Of a DNA stretch of 18,959 bases, positions 1-7,900 are shown one piece after another (the first letter of the stretch is position 1; each line of letters starts with the position of its first letter). Source of the stretch: Terriglobia bacterium (lineage in GTDB: Bacteria > Acidobacteriota > Terriglobia > UBA7540); contig JASHSC010000390.1 in assembly GCA_030036915.1 (NCBI GenBank), positions 1 through 18,959 of the forward strand. Reading direction: 5' to 3'. The position numbers and the translations under genes are program-made. The notes beneath the pieces are model-generated. The model did no database searches and was not told the origin of the DNA. It saw only the letters and a list, made by a program, of their open reading frames with translations.

Positions 1-283
1 ATTGCAGCACGATAACGGAAGTGCCGCCGGAGCTGGTCGAGGTCATCTGGCTCAAGCCTTGAAGTTCGCCGAATTGACGCTCTAGGGGTGCGGTCACCGT
101 GGTCGCCATCACCGTGGGGCTGGCGCCGGGATAAAAGGTGAGCACTTGGATGGTGGGATAATCAACTTCCGGCAGGGCGGATACCGGCAGTTGCGTAAAT
201 CCGACGATGCCGACCAGGAGGATGGCCACCATCAGCAAAGCCGTAGCTACGGGCCGCAGAATAAAAGGACGAGAGGGGCTCAC
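1..283 (-). CDS. RND multidrug efflux permease (MdtB/AcrB type), N-terminal part, runs off the window
   Basis: Inner-membrane proton-driven pump subunit that would work with the adaptor encoded just upstream and an outer-membrane channel. The first 94 codons are present. They show one membrane segment (about residues 12-32, VATALLMVAILLVG), then the start of the porter domain with the family-typical PVSALPEVDYPTIQV and VTAPLERQFG, and later GLSQM...SSGG. This is very close in pattern to MdtB/MdtC of enterobacteria. The start is taken as GTG at 283, whose bases overlap the TGA stop of the adaptor gene (GTGA, 4-nt overlap), so the two are translationally coupled. The remainder lies to the left of position 1. 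Family assignment is secure; the substrate cannot be told. Confidence 0.93.
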   Translation of the reverse strand, partial: MSPSRPFILRPVATALLMVAILLVGIVGFTQLPVSALPEVDYPTIQVLTFYPGASPTVMATTVTAPLERQFGELQGLSQMTSTSSGGTSVIVLQ

Positions 284-1518
284 GGCGCACTGATCCCTGC
301 CACGCCGGCCGCCACGGGCTTGTTCGAAATGACCACGGCCGTGTTGTCCTGCAACTTATCGAAGCTGCTGTTGGCCACCACTTCTCCAGGGTTAATGTCC
401 TCGACCTCCGTCACCCCGCCGCTGGTGACCCCCGTCTTGACGCTGCGCATGCGAGCAACGTCGTTTTGAATCACATACACAAAAGAGGCCTGGCCATTTT
501 GTTGCACGGTGGAGGAGGGAACGAGGGTCACTCCCGAGTGCGTATCCACCAGCAGGCGTGTGTTTACGAACTGATTGGGAAAGAGTACATCATGGGTGTT
601 GGAAAAGAGCGCTCGCCCCTTTACGGTGCCGGTGGTTGTGTCGATTTGGTTGTCAATCGTCAACAGCGCCCCGCTGGCAATCTTGGTTTGCGCCGTGCGA
701 TCGAAGGCATCAACGGGGAGCTTGGCCCCCGCGTTGAGGCGGGCTACGACCTGGCCCAGACTGTCTTCCGGAATGGTGAAAATAACCGTGATGGGCTCGA
801 GCTGGGTAATGACGGCAAGGGTTACATTTCCATCGGATTGCACCACGTTGCCCGGGTCCACTAGCCTCAGGCCCAGGCGACCGGGGATTGGAGCGGTGAT
901 ATGGCAGAAGTCCAACTGGACTTGGTCATATTGCACCGTTCCCTGGTCGTTCTTGACCGTACCCTCGTACTGCATGACCAGCTTCTCCTGGTCATCCAAG
1001 GTTTGCTTGGCAATAGCATTGCGTGCCCACGCGGCACGATAGCGTTCCAGGTCCATTTGCGCCTGGGCCAACACACTCTGGTCGCGCTCCAGAGCCCCTT
1101 GTGCCTGCAAAAGACTCGCGCTGTACGGGCGCGTGTCGATGTCCACCAAGGGGTCGTCCTTTCGCACCAGCTGCCCCTCCGTGTAATGCACGGCAACGAT
1201 CAGGCCATTCACCTGGCTGGTAATCGAATCGGTATAGACCGGGGTAACGGTGCCGATTGCGTCGAGGTACACGCCGATTTCACCCTTTTCCGCCGTCGCA
1301 CTCGTAATCGTGACCCCCGCCGTGATGTGGCGCGCGGCCGCCGCATGTTTCGCTTCCTCCCGGTGGCGTAAGACGAGCAATAGTGGAACCGCCACGATCA
1401 GGAGCAGCAGGATCCACATGAGGAAGTGCAGGCCTTTATGTTGGGAATCTGTGGGGACATGAATCGGGACTTGATGGTCTGGGCGGATGGCTGAATGCTC
1501 GTTTATGTCAGCGGTCAA
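280..1518 (-). CDS. RND efflux periplasmic adaptor (membrane fusion protein, MdtA-like)
   Basis: Adaptor linking the inner-membrane RND pump to an outer-membrane channel. Taking TTG at 1518 as start gives 412 aa. It has a short cytoplasmic leader, one membrane anchor (about residues 32-50, MWILLLLIVAVPLLLVL), a biotinyl-lipoyl half-motif (GTVTPVYTDSITSQVNG), an alpha-helical hairpin rich in Q/E/D (QAQGALERDQSVLAQAQMDL), the second lipoyl half (ITAPIPGRLGLRLVDPGN), and a beta-barrel/membrane-proximal region ending near VPSSTVQQNGQ. An in-frame ATG lies further out at 1626 (448 aa), but TTG is preferred because AAGGAG lies exactly 7 nt upstream and the extra 36 residues look non-coding. The stop overlaps the permease start. 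The length fits MdtA relatives (about 400 aa). Confidence 0.9.
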   Translation of the reverse strand: MTADINEHSAIRPDHQVPIHVPTDSQHKGLHFLMWILLLLIVAVPLLLVLRHREEAKHAAAARHITAGVTITSATAEKGEIGVYLDAIGTVTPVYTDSITSQVNGLIVAVHYTEGQLVRKDDPLVDIDTRPYSASLLQAQGALERDQSVLAQAQMDLERYRAAWARNAIAKQTLDDQEKLVMQYEGTVKNDQGTVQYDQVQLDFCHITAPIPGRLGLRLVDPGNVVQSDGNVTLAVITQLEPITVIFTIPEDSLGQVVARLNAGAKLPVDAFDRTAQTKIASGALLTIDNQIDTTTGTVKGRALFSNTHDVLFPNQFVNTRLLVDTHSGVTLVPSSTVQQNGQASFVYVIQNDVARMRSVKTGVTSGGVTEVEDINPGEVVANSSFDKLQDNTAVVISNKPVAAGVAGISAP

Positions 1519-1525
1519 TCGGATT

Positions 1526-1531
1526 CTCCTT
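1526..1531 (-). promoter_or_regulatory. Ribosome binding site AAGGAG deciding a TTG start for the RND adaptor
   Basis: On the minus strand AAGGAG is followed by a 7-nt spacer and TTG at 1518. This is a near-ideal Shine-Dalgarno, whereas no such site precedes the ATG at 1626. It supports the shorter, 412-residue protein. Confidence 0.7.
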
Positions 1532-1698
1532 ATCTCCGTTCCGAATCCTTGTATGACGACCGTTGTGCGGGGCTCAGCAAGATGCGGATACGTAGGGAAA
1601 TTATGATCTTTGTCACCCAGGAACAAGCCTGCGCAAGTAATCTTTTCAGTTTTAGGTAACCCGATTCCTATTCTACTACTTTTGAATCAAGGCAGGGA

Positions 1699-1715
1699 CA
1701 CAAGTGTACCTTGTG
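1699..1715. repeat. Inverted repeat between the stress-protein and efflux genes
   Basis: CACAAG and CTTGTG (6-bp perfect arms, 5-nt spacer) sit 28 nt past the stop of the universal stress protein gene and about 180 nt before the adaptor start. No T-run follows on the minus strand, so a factor-independent terminator is not supported. It could be an operator for a repressor of the efflux genes or simply a weak hairpin. Confidence 0.35.
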
Positions 1716-1742
1716 CTCCCAAGATCGAGCCCCATTCCGCCT

Positions 1743-2609
1743 CTACACGCTCAGAACCGGAATCGGCACCGCGCAAATGATTGCGTAGCCGTGGGTTCGC
1801 AGGTGGCCGCCATAAGGGTAGCAACCGGTAACCAGTAAATCCGCCTTCGTTTGCTTGGCAGCATCGCTGAGCACCTTGGGCACGTCACCGCTGCCGATGA
1901 ATAACTCGGCCTTAACTCCCGTTTCTTGCTGGAGCTGTGCCATTTGCTGGGAAGCGTTGGCGACGAGCTCATTTTTCCACCTTTGATCGACGTAATTGCC
2001 GCCGGCCCCCCACAACTCCACTCCGGCAGTGACGTTAGCAAGCGTAAGACGAGCTCCAAATTCGGCGGCCATTTGGGCGCCCCATGACACGATTATTTTG
2101 GCACGGGGGCCGAGCTCGACCGCGCACAGGACATTGCGGATCTCAAATTCCCGCCCTGGCGATGCTTCCACGTGCGCTCCGGTCCAGACCGGGCACTCCG
2201 TCCCATGTAAAACTTTTGCGGTTACGGAGCCCAGCAGAAACTGGTAGAAGGTGAAGCTATGCGACGGCATCATGATCAGGTTGGCTCTCACCTCCCCAGC
2301 CGTCTGGACAATGGCCTTGGCCACTTCGCCGGTGGCCACCTTGCTCTGAATCGAAAGGCCCTCAAGCTCCGGCCCAAGAGAGGGGTCATCCTGATTCTGG
2401 GCCTGTCGAATGATCGCCGCCCGCAAGTCCCAGCGAGCCATCTCGCGGGCGTCTTCCGGCACCCCTGCGGAATGGCTTAGTGCTGTCGCCACGTGCAGTA
2501 CCACGATTTCTGATTTGAAATGGCGAGCCAATGTCGCAGCTTGATGAAGGACACGGAATGAAGAAACCGGGATGTCCACCGGCAAAAGAATCTTCTTTAT
2601 ACTCAGCAT
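1743..2609 (-). CDS. Universal stress protein with two UspA domains
   Basis: Cytoplasmic stress protein of 288 aa made of two tandem Usp folds: domain 1 about residues 4-146 (starts IKKILLPVDIPVSSFRVLHQA, ends CPVWT) and domain 2 about 157-288 (starts RNVLCAVELGPRAK, ends PIPVLSV). Single Usp domains are about 140 aa, so this is the usual tandem arrangement. The ATP-binding motif of the family (G-x2-G-x9-G-S/T) is degraded in both halves. In domain 1 the first two glycines are replaced within MMPSHSFTFYQ, although GSVT survives; domain 2 reads TGCYPYGGHLRTHGYA. Start ATG is at 2609 with AAGGGG about 9 nt upstream. It lies upstream of the efflux genes on the same strand, 224 nt from the adaptor start, so linkage is possible but unproven. 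The specific role is unknown. Confidence 0.9.
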   Translation of the reverse strand: MLSIKKILLPVDIPVSSFRVLHQAATLARHFKSEIVVLHVATALSHSAGVPEDAREMARWDLRAAIIRQAQNQDDPSLGPELEGLSIQSKVATGEVAKAIVQTAGEVRANLIMMPSHSFTFYQFLLGSVTAKVLHGTECPVWTGAHVEASPGREFEIRNVLCAVELGPRAKIIVSWGAQMAAEFGARLTLANVTAGVELWGAGGNYVDQRWKNELVANASQQMAQLQQETGVKAELFIGSGDVPKVLSDAAKQTKADLLVTGCYPYGGHLRTHGYAIICAVPIPVLSV

Positions 2610-2968
2610 CGTGCAAGACCCCTTGCTGGAGATAGTTGCTTTAGGCTATCACATACCCCAAACTAGGGGCCGCCTCATACCGCTGAGGATCTTAACACGT
2701 TGACTGCAATGCGGTTACTACCGACAATTCCGTCTTCTCACTCGAACGCCGATTGGTCGGGTGGCGACTGTTCCGAAGATATGCAGGCATGCATGACTTG
2801 TTCTCCCGCACCATGGGCCAAAGCGAAGTGGCCTAACTCCCGGATGGCTTCCTGGAGGTTATTCCCCCGGGCGACTACACGGTCACCATGATCAAGAATG
2901 TTATCGCCACTCCCATCCAGAACCGGGACGGCTCGCGCCGCATCCGGCATCGCACCTGCTCCGTATGA
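2610..2968. other. Intergenic region without a recognisable gene
   Basis: This holds the upstream region of the minus-strand stress protein gene and DNA of uncertain status. No convincing -35/-10 pair was found for the stress protein gene. A plus-strand open stretch (about 2845-2965, including PPGDYTVTMIKNVIATPIQN) has coding-like composition. It ends in TGA at 2966-2968, in the same frame as the pseudogene that follows, so it may be part of the same decayed gene, but no family was recognised. Confidence 0.5.
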
Positions 2969-3345
2969 TCCCGGGTTGTCGCCAACCTCGCTTCGAAGGT
3001 TGATGCGCTCAAAGGCAGGTTGGTCGTGATTCTTAACGGCCCGCCGCTCTCGCTCGTGGCGGTCACCGAGAATGTGATTTTCCCACCGGGTGCCGGAAAT
3101 TTGCCAACCATGAAAATCGGCGTTGTGTACCGTGCTCAATTTTCTGGTGTGACGTGTCCGTGCCAACTCGAATATCGCGACGGGAACTATTCTGCGCGAG
3201 CCGGGTGGAAAGAGTTTGTGGCTTCTGTTGGTCCTGGCGCAACTCTAGTTCTCAGCTCCGCTGCGTCCGTTTTGCGCAGTCAGGAGCATTGGCCTATCGT
3301 GTCAACCCGCGACAGATGCAAGGTGCCCCAGCTACAGGAGCAGGC
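2969..3345 (+). pseudogene. Decayed fragment resembling the N-terminal domain of HupE/NicO-type nickel/cobalt transport proteins
   Basis: In frame from 2969 the DNA reads RVVANLASKVDALKGRLVVI, then VIFPPGAGNLPTMKIGVVYR, LEYRDGNYSARAGWKEFVAS and VGPGATLVLSSAAS. The patterns PPGxGxLPTxxIxxxYRA, YRDxNxxxRAGWKEIV and the following SSxxPxxDRSQ-like stretch are remembered features of the extracytoplasmic domain of HupE/UreJ/NicO-related proteins. No signal peptide or start is visible, an in-frame TGA lies at 2966, and the similarity seems to switch frame near 3290 (frame 1 then reads ALAYRVNPRQMQGAPA). The polytopic membrane half is absent. This is a gene remnant rather than a working gene. Family assignment is from memory and moderate. 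Confidence 0.45.
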
Positions 3346-3501
3346 GACGCCGAGTCGGCAGAGGTTGGCAGCACCCCCGCCGAGGCTAGCCCGTCCCTTG
3401 TGATGGCACTGCAAGAACAACTTGGATTAAAGCTAGAAAAGAGCACTGGACCAGTGGCGATGATGGTGATTGATCGGACCGAGCAGCCATCCCCAAATTG
3501 A
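3346..3501 (+). pseudogene. Remnant of a TIGR03435-family protein (C-terminal end only)
   Basis: The last 50 or so codons before TGA at 3499-3501 read SPSLVMALQEQLGLKLEKS, then TGPVAMMVIDRTEQPSPN. This matches the well-conserved tail of TIGR03435 proteins (pattern PSxxxALQEQLGLKLExxxGPVxxxVIDxxExPSxN), a family expanded in soil acidobacteria. Family members are usually 250 aa or more, and the upstream body is missing. In the same frame the DNA runs directly into the HupE-like fragment, so the two remnants have been joined by deletion. No ribosome binding site or credible start is seen. Probably not expressed as a functional protein. Confidence 0.6.
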
Positions 3502-3560
3502 CCCCCTCCCCCATGAATGAGCGTTCCGTTAGTCACTTTGTGAAAATTGCTTTACATTCC

Positions 3561-3589
3561 TTGACAACAACTTGCTGCATTTCTATAAT
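3561..3589 (+). promoter_or_regulatory. Consensus sigma-70 promoter for the LuxR-type regulator
   Basis: TTGACA at 3561-3566 and TATAAT at 3584-3589 are separated by exactly 17 nt: a perfect match to the housekeeping consensus in both hexamers and in spacing. Transcription would begin near 3596, giving a leader of about 75 nt before the ATG at 3671. This also argues against the ATG at 3572, which lies inside the promoter. Confidence 0.85.
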
Positions 3590-3670
3590 TTAAGACGATT
3601 TTATCATAAGGTAGCGCAACCTTTACGCAACACTGGGGGCTTCTTGGGGGCGGAAGCGGATGGAGGAGTG

Positions 3671-4357
3671 ATGGCAGGATCGGGACACAAACTCCCCGAT
3701 GATTTGACGCGCGTCTCCTTTTTGGTAGAGAACCGCCTTGTTCGGCAGACCCTGGTTCGGCTCTTTCGGAAGCGGTCGGATATGTGCGTGGCCGGCGAAG
3801 GTTGCTCCGACGGCGCCTCACAGGTTCTCGATTCCCAGTGCGACATCCTAGTTCTGGACGATCTCCAGCTCCTCGAAAAACTGAGCGCACGCTTCAAGGA
3901 AGCGCAGGAGGCGAATTGCGCCGTAGGGACCGTGCTGATCGGCATGGAAGAGAATGAGGAACAATTCTTCCGGGCGGTGCGGCTGGGAGTCTCGGGCTAT
4001 CTGCTGAATGACGCTTCTGCCAATGACGTGGTGCAGGCCGTGCGCGCCGCCGCCCGAGGCGAGGCGACTTGCCCACCGCGCCTCTGCCTTGCGCTGTTCC
4101 GGGTGATGGCCCGCGTGGCCAAGGAAACTCCCGTTCAGGTCCGCCGCCGTCCCCTGCCCGGTCTCACGATCCGCCAGCAACAGTTGATTTCCCTTGTCGC
4201 CAAAGGCCTGACCAACAAAGAAATTGCGTCTCTTCTGAATCTTTCCGAGTTCACCATCAAGAATCACATGCACCGCATCATGAAGCAAGTGGAAGCGGTG
4301 AGCCGCCACGACGCCGTCGCCGCCGCGCGCGCTTCAGGATACACGGCGATCGTCTAG
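3671..4357 (+). CDS. LuxR/NarL-type response regulator with a degenerate receiver domain
   Basis: DNA-binding regulator of 228 aa, normal length for NarL/FixJ-type proteins. The receiver-like domain spans about residues 13-135 and a LuxR helix-turn-helix about 165-225 (LTIRQQQLISLVAKGLTNKE, then IASLLNLSEFTIKNHMHRIM). In the receiver the acidic pair that binds Mg is E20-N21 instead of D-D. The candidate phospho-acceptor is present (D63 in DILVLDD), the Thr/Ser switch position is Gly91 in LIGMEEN, and the invariant Lys is Asn113 in GYLLND. Phosphorylation is therefore probably weak or absent. ATG at 3671 is chosen because GGAGGAG lies just upstream and the promoter lies at 3561-3589; GTG at 3668 is an in-frame alternative. 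It lies upstream of the export cluster on the same strand and is the obvious candidate regulator of it (inference). Confidence 0.88.
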   Translation: MAGSGHKLPDDLTRVSFLVENRLVRQTLVRLFRKRSDMCVAGEGCSDGASQVLDSQCDILVLDDLQLLEKLSARFKEAQEANCAVGTVLIGMEENEEQFFRAVRLGVSGYLLNDASANDVVQAVRAAARGEATCPPRLCLALFRVMARVAKETPVQVRRRPLPGLTIRQQQLISLVAKGLTNKEIASLLNLSEFTIKNHMHRIMKQVEAVSRHDAVAAARASGYTAIV

Positions 4358-4406
4358 CCTCACGAAACCAGCTCGCGAGAACCGCCAGTTCAGCGTCTTG
4401 TCCCTG

Positions 4407-4468
4407 AATTAGTCCGAAATTAGTCTGTTGGGGCGCATGGGGTATCGGATGTTAGATCGTTTTTAGTC
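4407..4468 (+). promoter_or_regulatory. Direct repeats TTAGTC upstream of the second promoter, possible operator
   Basis: AATTAGTC occurs at 4407-4414 and again at 4418-4425 (11 nt apart, one helical turn), and TTAGTC recurs at 4463-4468 (43 nt further, about four turns). The same hexamer lies at 3529-3534, 27 nt before the -35 box of the upstream regulator. Helical phasing suggests a binding site for a direct-repeat-binding regulator such as the LuxR-type protein; this is inference. Confidence 0.35.
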
Positions 4469-4494
4469 CTCTTCCATAGTACCTCATTGGCCCT

Positions 4495-4523
4495 TTTTCA
4501 CGTTGATGTAAACGAGTGATAAT
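4495..4523 (+). promoter_or_regulatory. Probable sigma-70 promoter for the receiver-like gene and export gene
   Basis: TTTTCA (4495-4500, 4 of 6 to consensus) and GATAAT (4518-4523, 5 of 6) are separated by 17 nt. The transcript would start near 4530 with a leader of about 20 nt before the ATG at 4551. The weak -35 box would suit activator-dependent use. Confidence 0.45.
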
Positions 4524-4550
4524 GATGCTCTTGCAGAGTAAGAGAGGGGT

Positions 4551-4934
4551 ATGAAGAATAAGCCCATCCGTGTTCTGGTGGCCAATCGTCCGCGGCTAAT
4601 GCGTGAGTTGATTCTCACAACCTTTACTGACCAACCTGACATCCAAGTCGTGGGAGAAGTCTCCGACGAGGCGGACATCCCAGCCAGCATAGAGAGAACA
4701 AACCCAGATGTCGTGGTCATCGCCCAGGAGAAGCTGGGCGAACGGCCGAGCATATGCGATGTCGTCCTTCGTCAGTGGCCGGACATTCGGGTGATTGCCG
4801 TTGCGCCTCACCATAACTACTCTGTTCACTACTGGGCATCGCTCAACATTCACTCACACGATGTCGAGGCCTCGGAAGAAGCCATCCTGGGTATTCTGCG
4901 GAGGAAGGGCAGCCCGATTTGCGGAGTGACATAA
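4551..4934 (+). CDS. Stand-alone receiver-like protein lacking the phospho-acceptor Asp
   Basis: A 127-aa protein with the CheY-like pattern of strands and helices (IRVLVANRPRLMRELILTTF, PDIQVVGEVSDEADI, NPDVVVIAQE, PDIRVIAVAPHHN) and no output domain. Every catalytic position appears lost. The acidic pair is A11-N12, the phospho-acceptor position after PDVVVI is A58 (followed by Q59), the Thr/Ser position is A85 in VIAVAP, and no Lys follows strand 5. It may act as a phosphorylation-independent binding partner or ligand sensor. ATG at 4551 follows a purine-rich AGAGAGGGG. The gene ends 32 nt before the SLBB export gene, so the two are very probably co-transcribed. I recall similar proteins beside exopolysaccharide genes in other acidobacteria but cannot verify it here. 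Confidence 0.82.
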   Translation: MKNKPIRVLVANRPRLMRELILTTFTDQPDIQVVGEVSDEADIPASIERTNPDVVVIAQEKLGERPSICDVVLRQWPDIRVIAVAPHHNYSVHYWASLNIHSHDVEASEEAILGILRRKGSPICGVT

Positions 4935-4966
4935 GCTCATCGGCTCCAACGAAGGAGTAATCAATA

Positions 4967-7900
4967 ATGTTTCACCAGACATTTTTCCGCCGCAAAGGCC
5001 TCGTGGCTTCCCCGGCTCACGAAAAGCACTGGCGCGAGCGGCAGTTCGTCACAATCGGATTAGTAATATTTTTGCTTGGATGTTTGGGGACTGTTCTTGC
5101 GCAAGACCAGCAGAGACCGGAGGCACAGCAGCGGCAAGATCGAACCTCGGGACAGGAACAACCTCAAAAGACTGTGGGCCTGGAAACAGCGGAGCCACAA
5201 CCGAGGCAGGAACACGTCACCGACTGGGCAACGGATAATCTGGAGATGGTTTCCGCTTCTGCCGATGAGATTCGCGAGGTATTGAAAAAAGACTCTGGCT
5301 TGATGGTGGAACTGAAGCGTTTAATGGCCAAACAAGCAATTGAGCGTGGGCAAATTATCGCCGAAGAGGACATGACGGACACCGCCATACTGGATCGGCT
5401 GGACAACGACGCACGTTTCCGGGGTCTGGCCACTCGACTATTGCAGCGGTACGGTTATTTGACGCCAGAGTTGAATCCCCTGTCGGCGAAGGGGAAAGAG
5501 CAGGAACTGATGATGCGTGCCAGGGCGGAGCGCCTGGCGCACTCCACAAACACCGAAATGGCAAATATGCCCGTAGGCCCTCAAGCGGCGTGCGGACCTG
5601 AAAATAACACTGAAAATGGCACCGAAAATAACCTGGCAAATTGCCGGATGCAGGCAAGCAGGCCAACAACGACCGTAGAACAGGAATTGGAGGCTTCGGA
5701 GCCGGAAGAACCGGAAGAATGCGACCCCTACTTGGATGAGGAGGGCTGCCCTGCCTCCTCCAATCGCCGCGAACAAGCCCCGAATCCAGCCCAAATGCCA
5801 TCGCAGCCGGAAATGACGGGCCCTCCCCCTGACCTGCAGCAACGGCCCGATTTGTCGGATTCGCTCATGACTGCAAGTATTACCTCCCTTACCTCCACGA
5901 ACCCGCAATCACGCGCGAACCCGCAATCGGAGGGAGTCCAACCCACGGAGCTGGGAGAAGTGACAGCGAACATTCCTCCGGTTTTGCCCGAGAACCCCTA
6001 CAGGCAGACCCAGCGAACTATGGTCTCACCGCGTCAGCCGAGGCCAAATTTAACCCCCGAGCCCGTGGTGATGGAGAAGGTACCTGAGCCCTACGCCTAC
6101 ATACCGTCACTTTACGATCTGTATATGCAAGCTGCGCCAACCACCGGTCGATTGGAGCGCTTCGGCCTCGACGTATTTCGCCACCAGCGCGCAAGCCTGG
6201 GGATTCCCATGGACCTTCCAGCCGGACCGGATTACGTCCTGGGTCCCGGCGACGGGTTGACCATCGATCTTTGGGGAGGTGTCTCGCAGCGGTTCTTTCG
6301 ACAGGTTGACCGCGAGGGCCGCCTGTTACTGCCTGAAGCCGGGCCGGTAATGGTAACCGGCAGAAGGCTGGGCGATGTGCAAGAGGACGTCCAGCGACTG
6401 CTCCGCACGCAGTACCGCGACGTGTCCGCGGATGTATCGCTCGCGCGGCTGCGCACCGTGCGTGTTTATGTGGTGGGCGATGTGGTTTCCGAGGGAGCCT
6501 ACGACGTCAGTTCGCTATCCACGCCCCTCAATGCCCTGTTTGCCGCGGGAGGAATTACGCCGCGTGGGTCGCTCCGGCATTTGCGCCACTTCCGCAGCGG
6601 CCAGCTTATCGAAGAGGTGGATGCATACGATTTGTTGCTGCACGGCGTCCGCGGCGACCTTAAAAACCTGGAGAATGGCGATACGCTTCTCGTCCCCCCC
6701 GTCGGCCCGCAGGTGACGATTGACGGCATGGTACGCCGGCCTGCCGTATACGAGCTGCGCGACGAGAAAAATCTCGCCGAGGTGCTGGATCTGGCCGGAG
6801 GTGTACTTCCCTCGGCGGCTCTGCGGCACATCGAGGTTCAGCGTCTGGAAGCCCATGATACGCGCACCATGTTGAGCGTGAATCTGGACGATGCCGGCGA
6901 CCCGCAGGCTGTGCGGAGCCAGCTCGCAGCGTTTAAGGTGCAGGACGGTGACGCAATCCACATCTTTCCCATCGCTTCCTACAACACCTCCGCCGTCTAT
7001 CTACAAGGGCACGTCTTGAGGCCGGGCCGGTATGCCTATACGCCGGACATGCGCTTGACCGACTTGGTGTCCTCCTACAAGGACCTTTTGCCCGAACCCG
7101 CCGAGCACTATGCGGAGATTATCCGCCTGCGCCCCCCCGACTGGCGGCCGGAGGTGGAGAGTTTCGACTTACAGGCGGCACTGGCCTCCCCTGCGACTTC
7201 GCCCAAGCTCGCTCCACTCGATACCGTGCGCATTCTTGGGCGCTACGATTTGGAACCCGCGCCGATCTTCTGGGTGTCCGGCGATGTGCGAAACCCGGGA
7301 CAATATCGGACGTCGGGGCAAATGCATCTGCGTGACGCAATTTATCAGGCGGGAGGATTGTTACCGGATGCATCCCTCGATTCCGCACAATTGTTCCGTT
7401 TGCAGCCGGACGGGTCGCTCAAAATCTTGAATGTTAATCTGGCCGATGCGCTGAATGCCGACCCGATGGATAACGTTCTGGTGCAGCCGCGTGACCGCAT
7501 CTTGGTCCACAGCAGTCCTTACCGCTTGGATCCGCCGAGTGCTTACATCCGCGGTGAAGTCGCCAATCCTGGCCGCTATCCGCTGGGCGATGACATGCGC
7601 GTGGCGGACTTGCTGAGTGCGGCGGGCGGACCGAAGCGAAGCGCGGACCTTGCAGACGGAGATTTGACGCGGTACTACCCACTCACCGGCGCGCCCCCCG
7701 GAGGGGAGCACCAGCGCGTCGACTTGTTAGCGCTGTCCAGCAATCCGAATTCGAACTTTCGCCTTAAGGACGGAGACGTTCTTACCGTCCCGCAACTTCC
7801 GGGCTGGAAAGATCTTGGTGCCTCGATTACTTTGAGAGGTGAATTCAAGAATCCGGGCGTCTACGGCATAAGGCCGGGAGAGCATTTAAGCTCCGTCATA

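Noticed and set aside
1699..1715. Factor-independent terminator after the stress protein gene
   Set aside because: The stem is only 6 bp with mixed A/T and G/C pairs, and no T-run follows on the minus strand. Kept only as an inverted repeat.
2738..3166. 142-codon minus-strand open frame
   Set aside because: It is antisense to the coding-like HupE fragment, has no recognisable motif or ribosome binding site, and looks like a shadow frame.
3572..3670. Upstream ATG extending the LuxR-type regulator by 33 residues
   Set aside because: The ATG lies inside the consensus promoter and upstream of the predicted transcript start, and the added residues do not resemble a receiver N-terminus.
4489..4503. 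Possible sigma-54 promoter (TGGCCCTTTTTCACG)
   Set aside because: The -12 GC is not at the required distance from the -24 GG (CG is found instead), and a sigma-70 pair overlaps.
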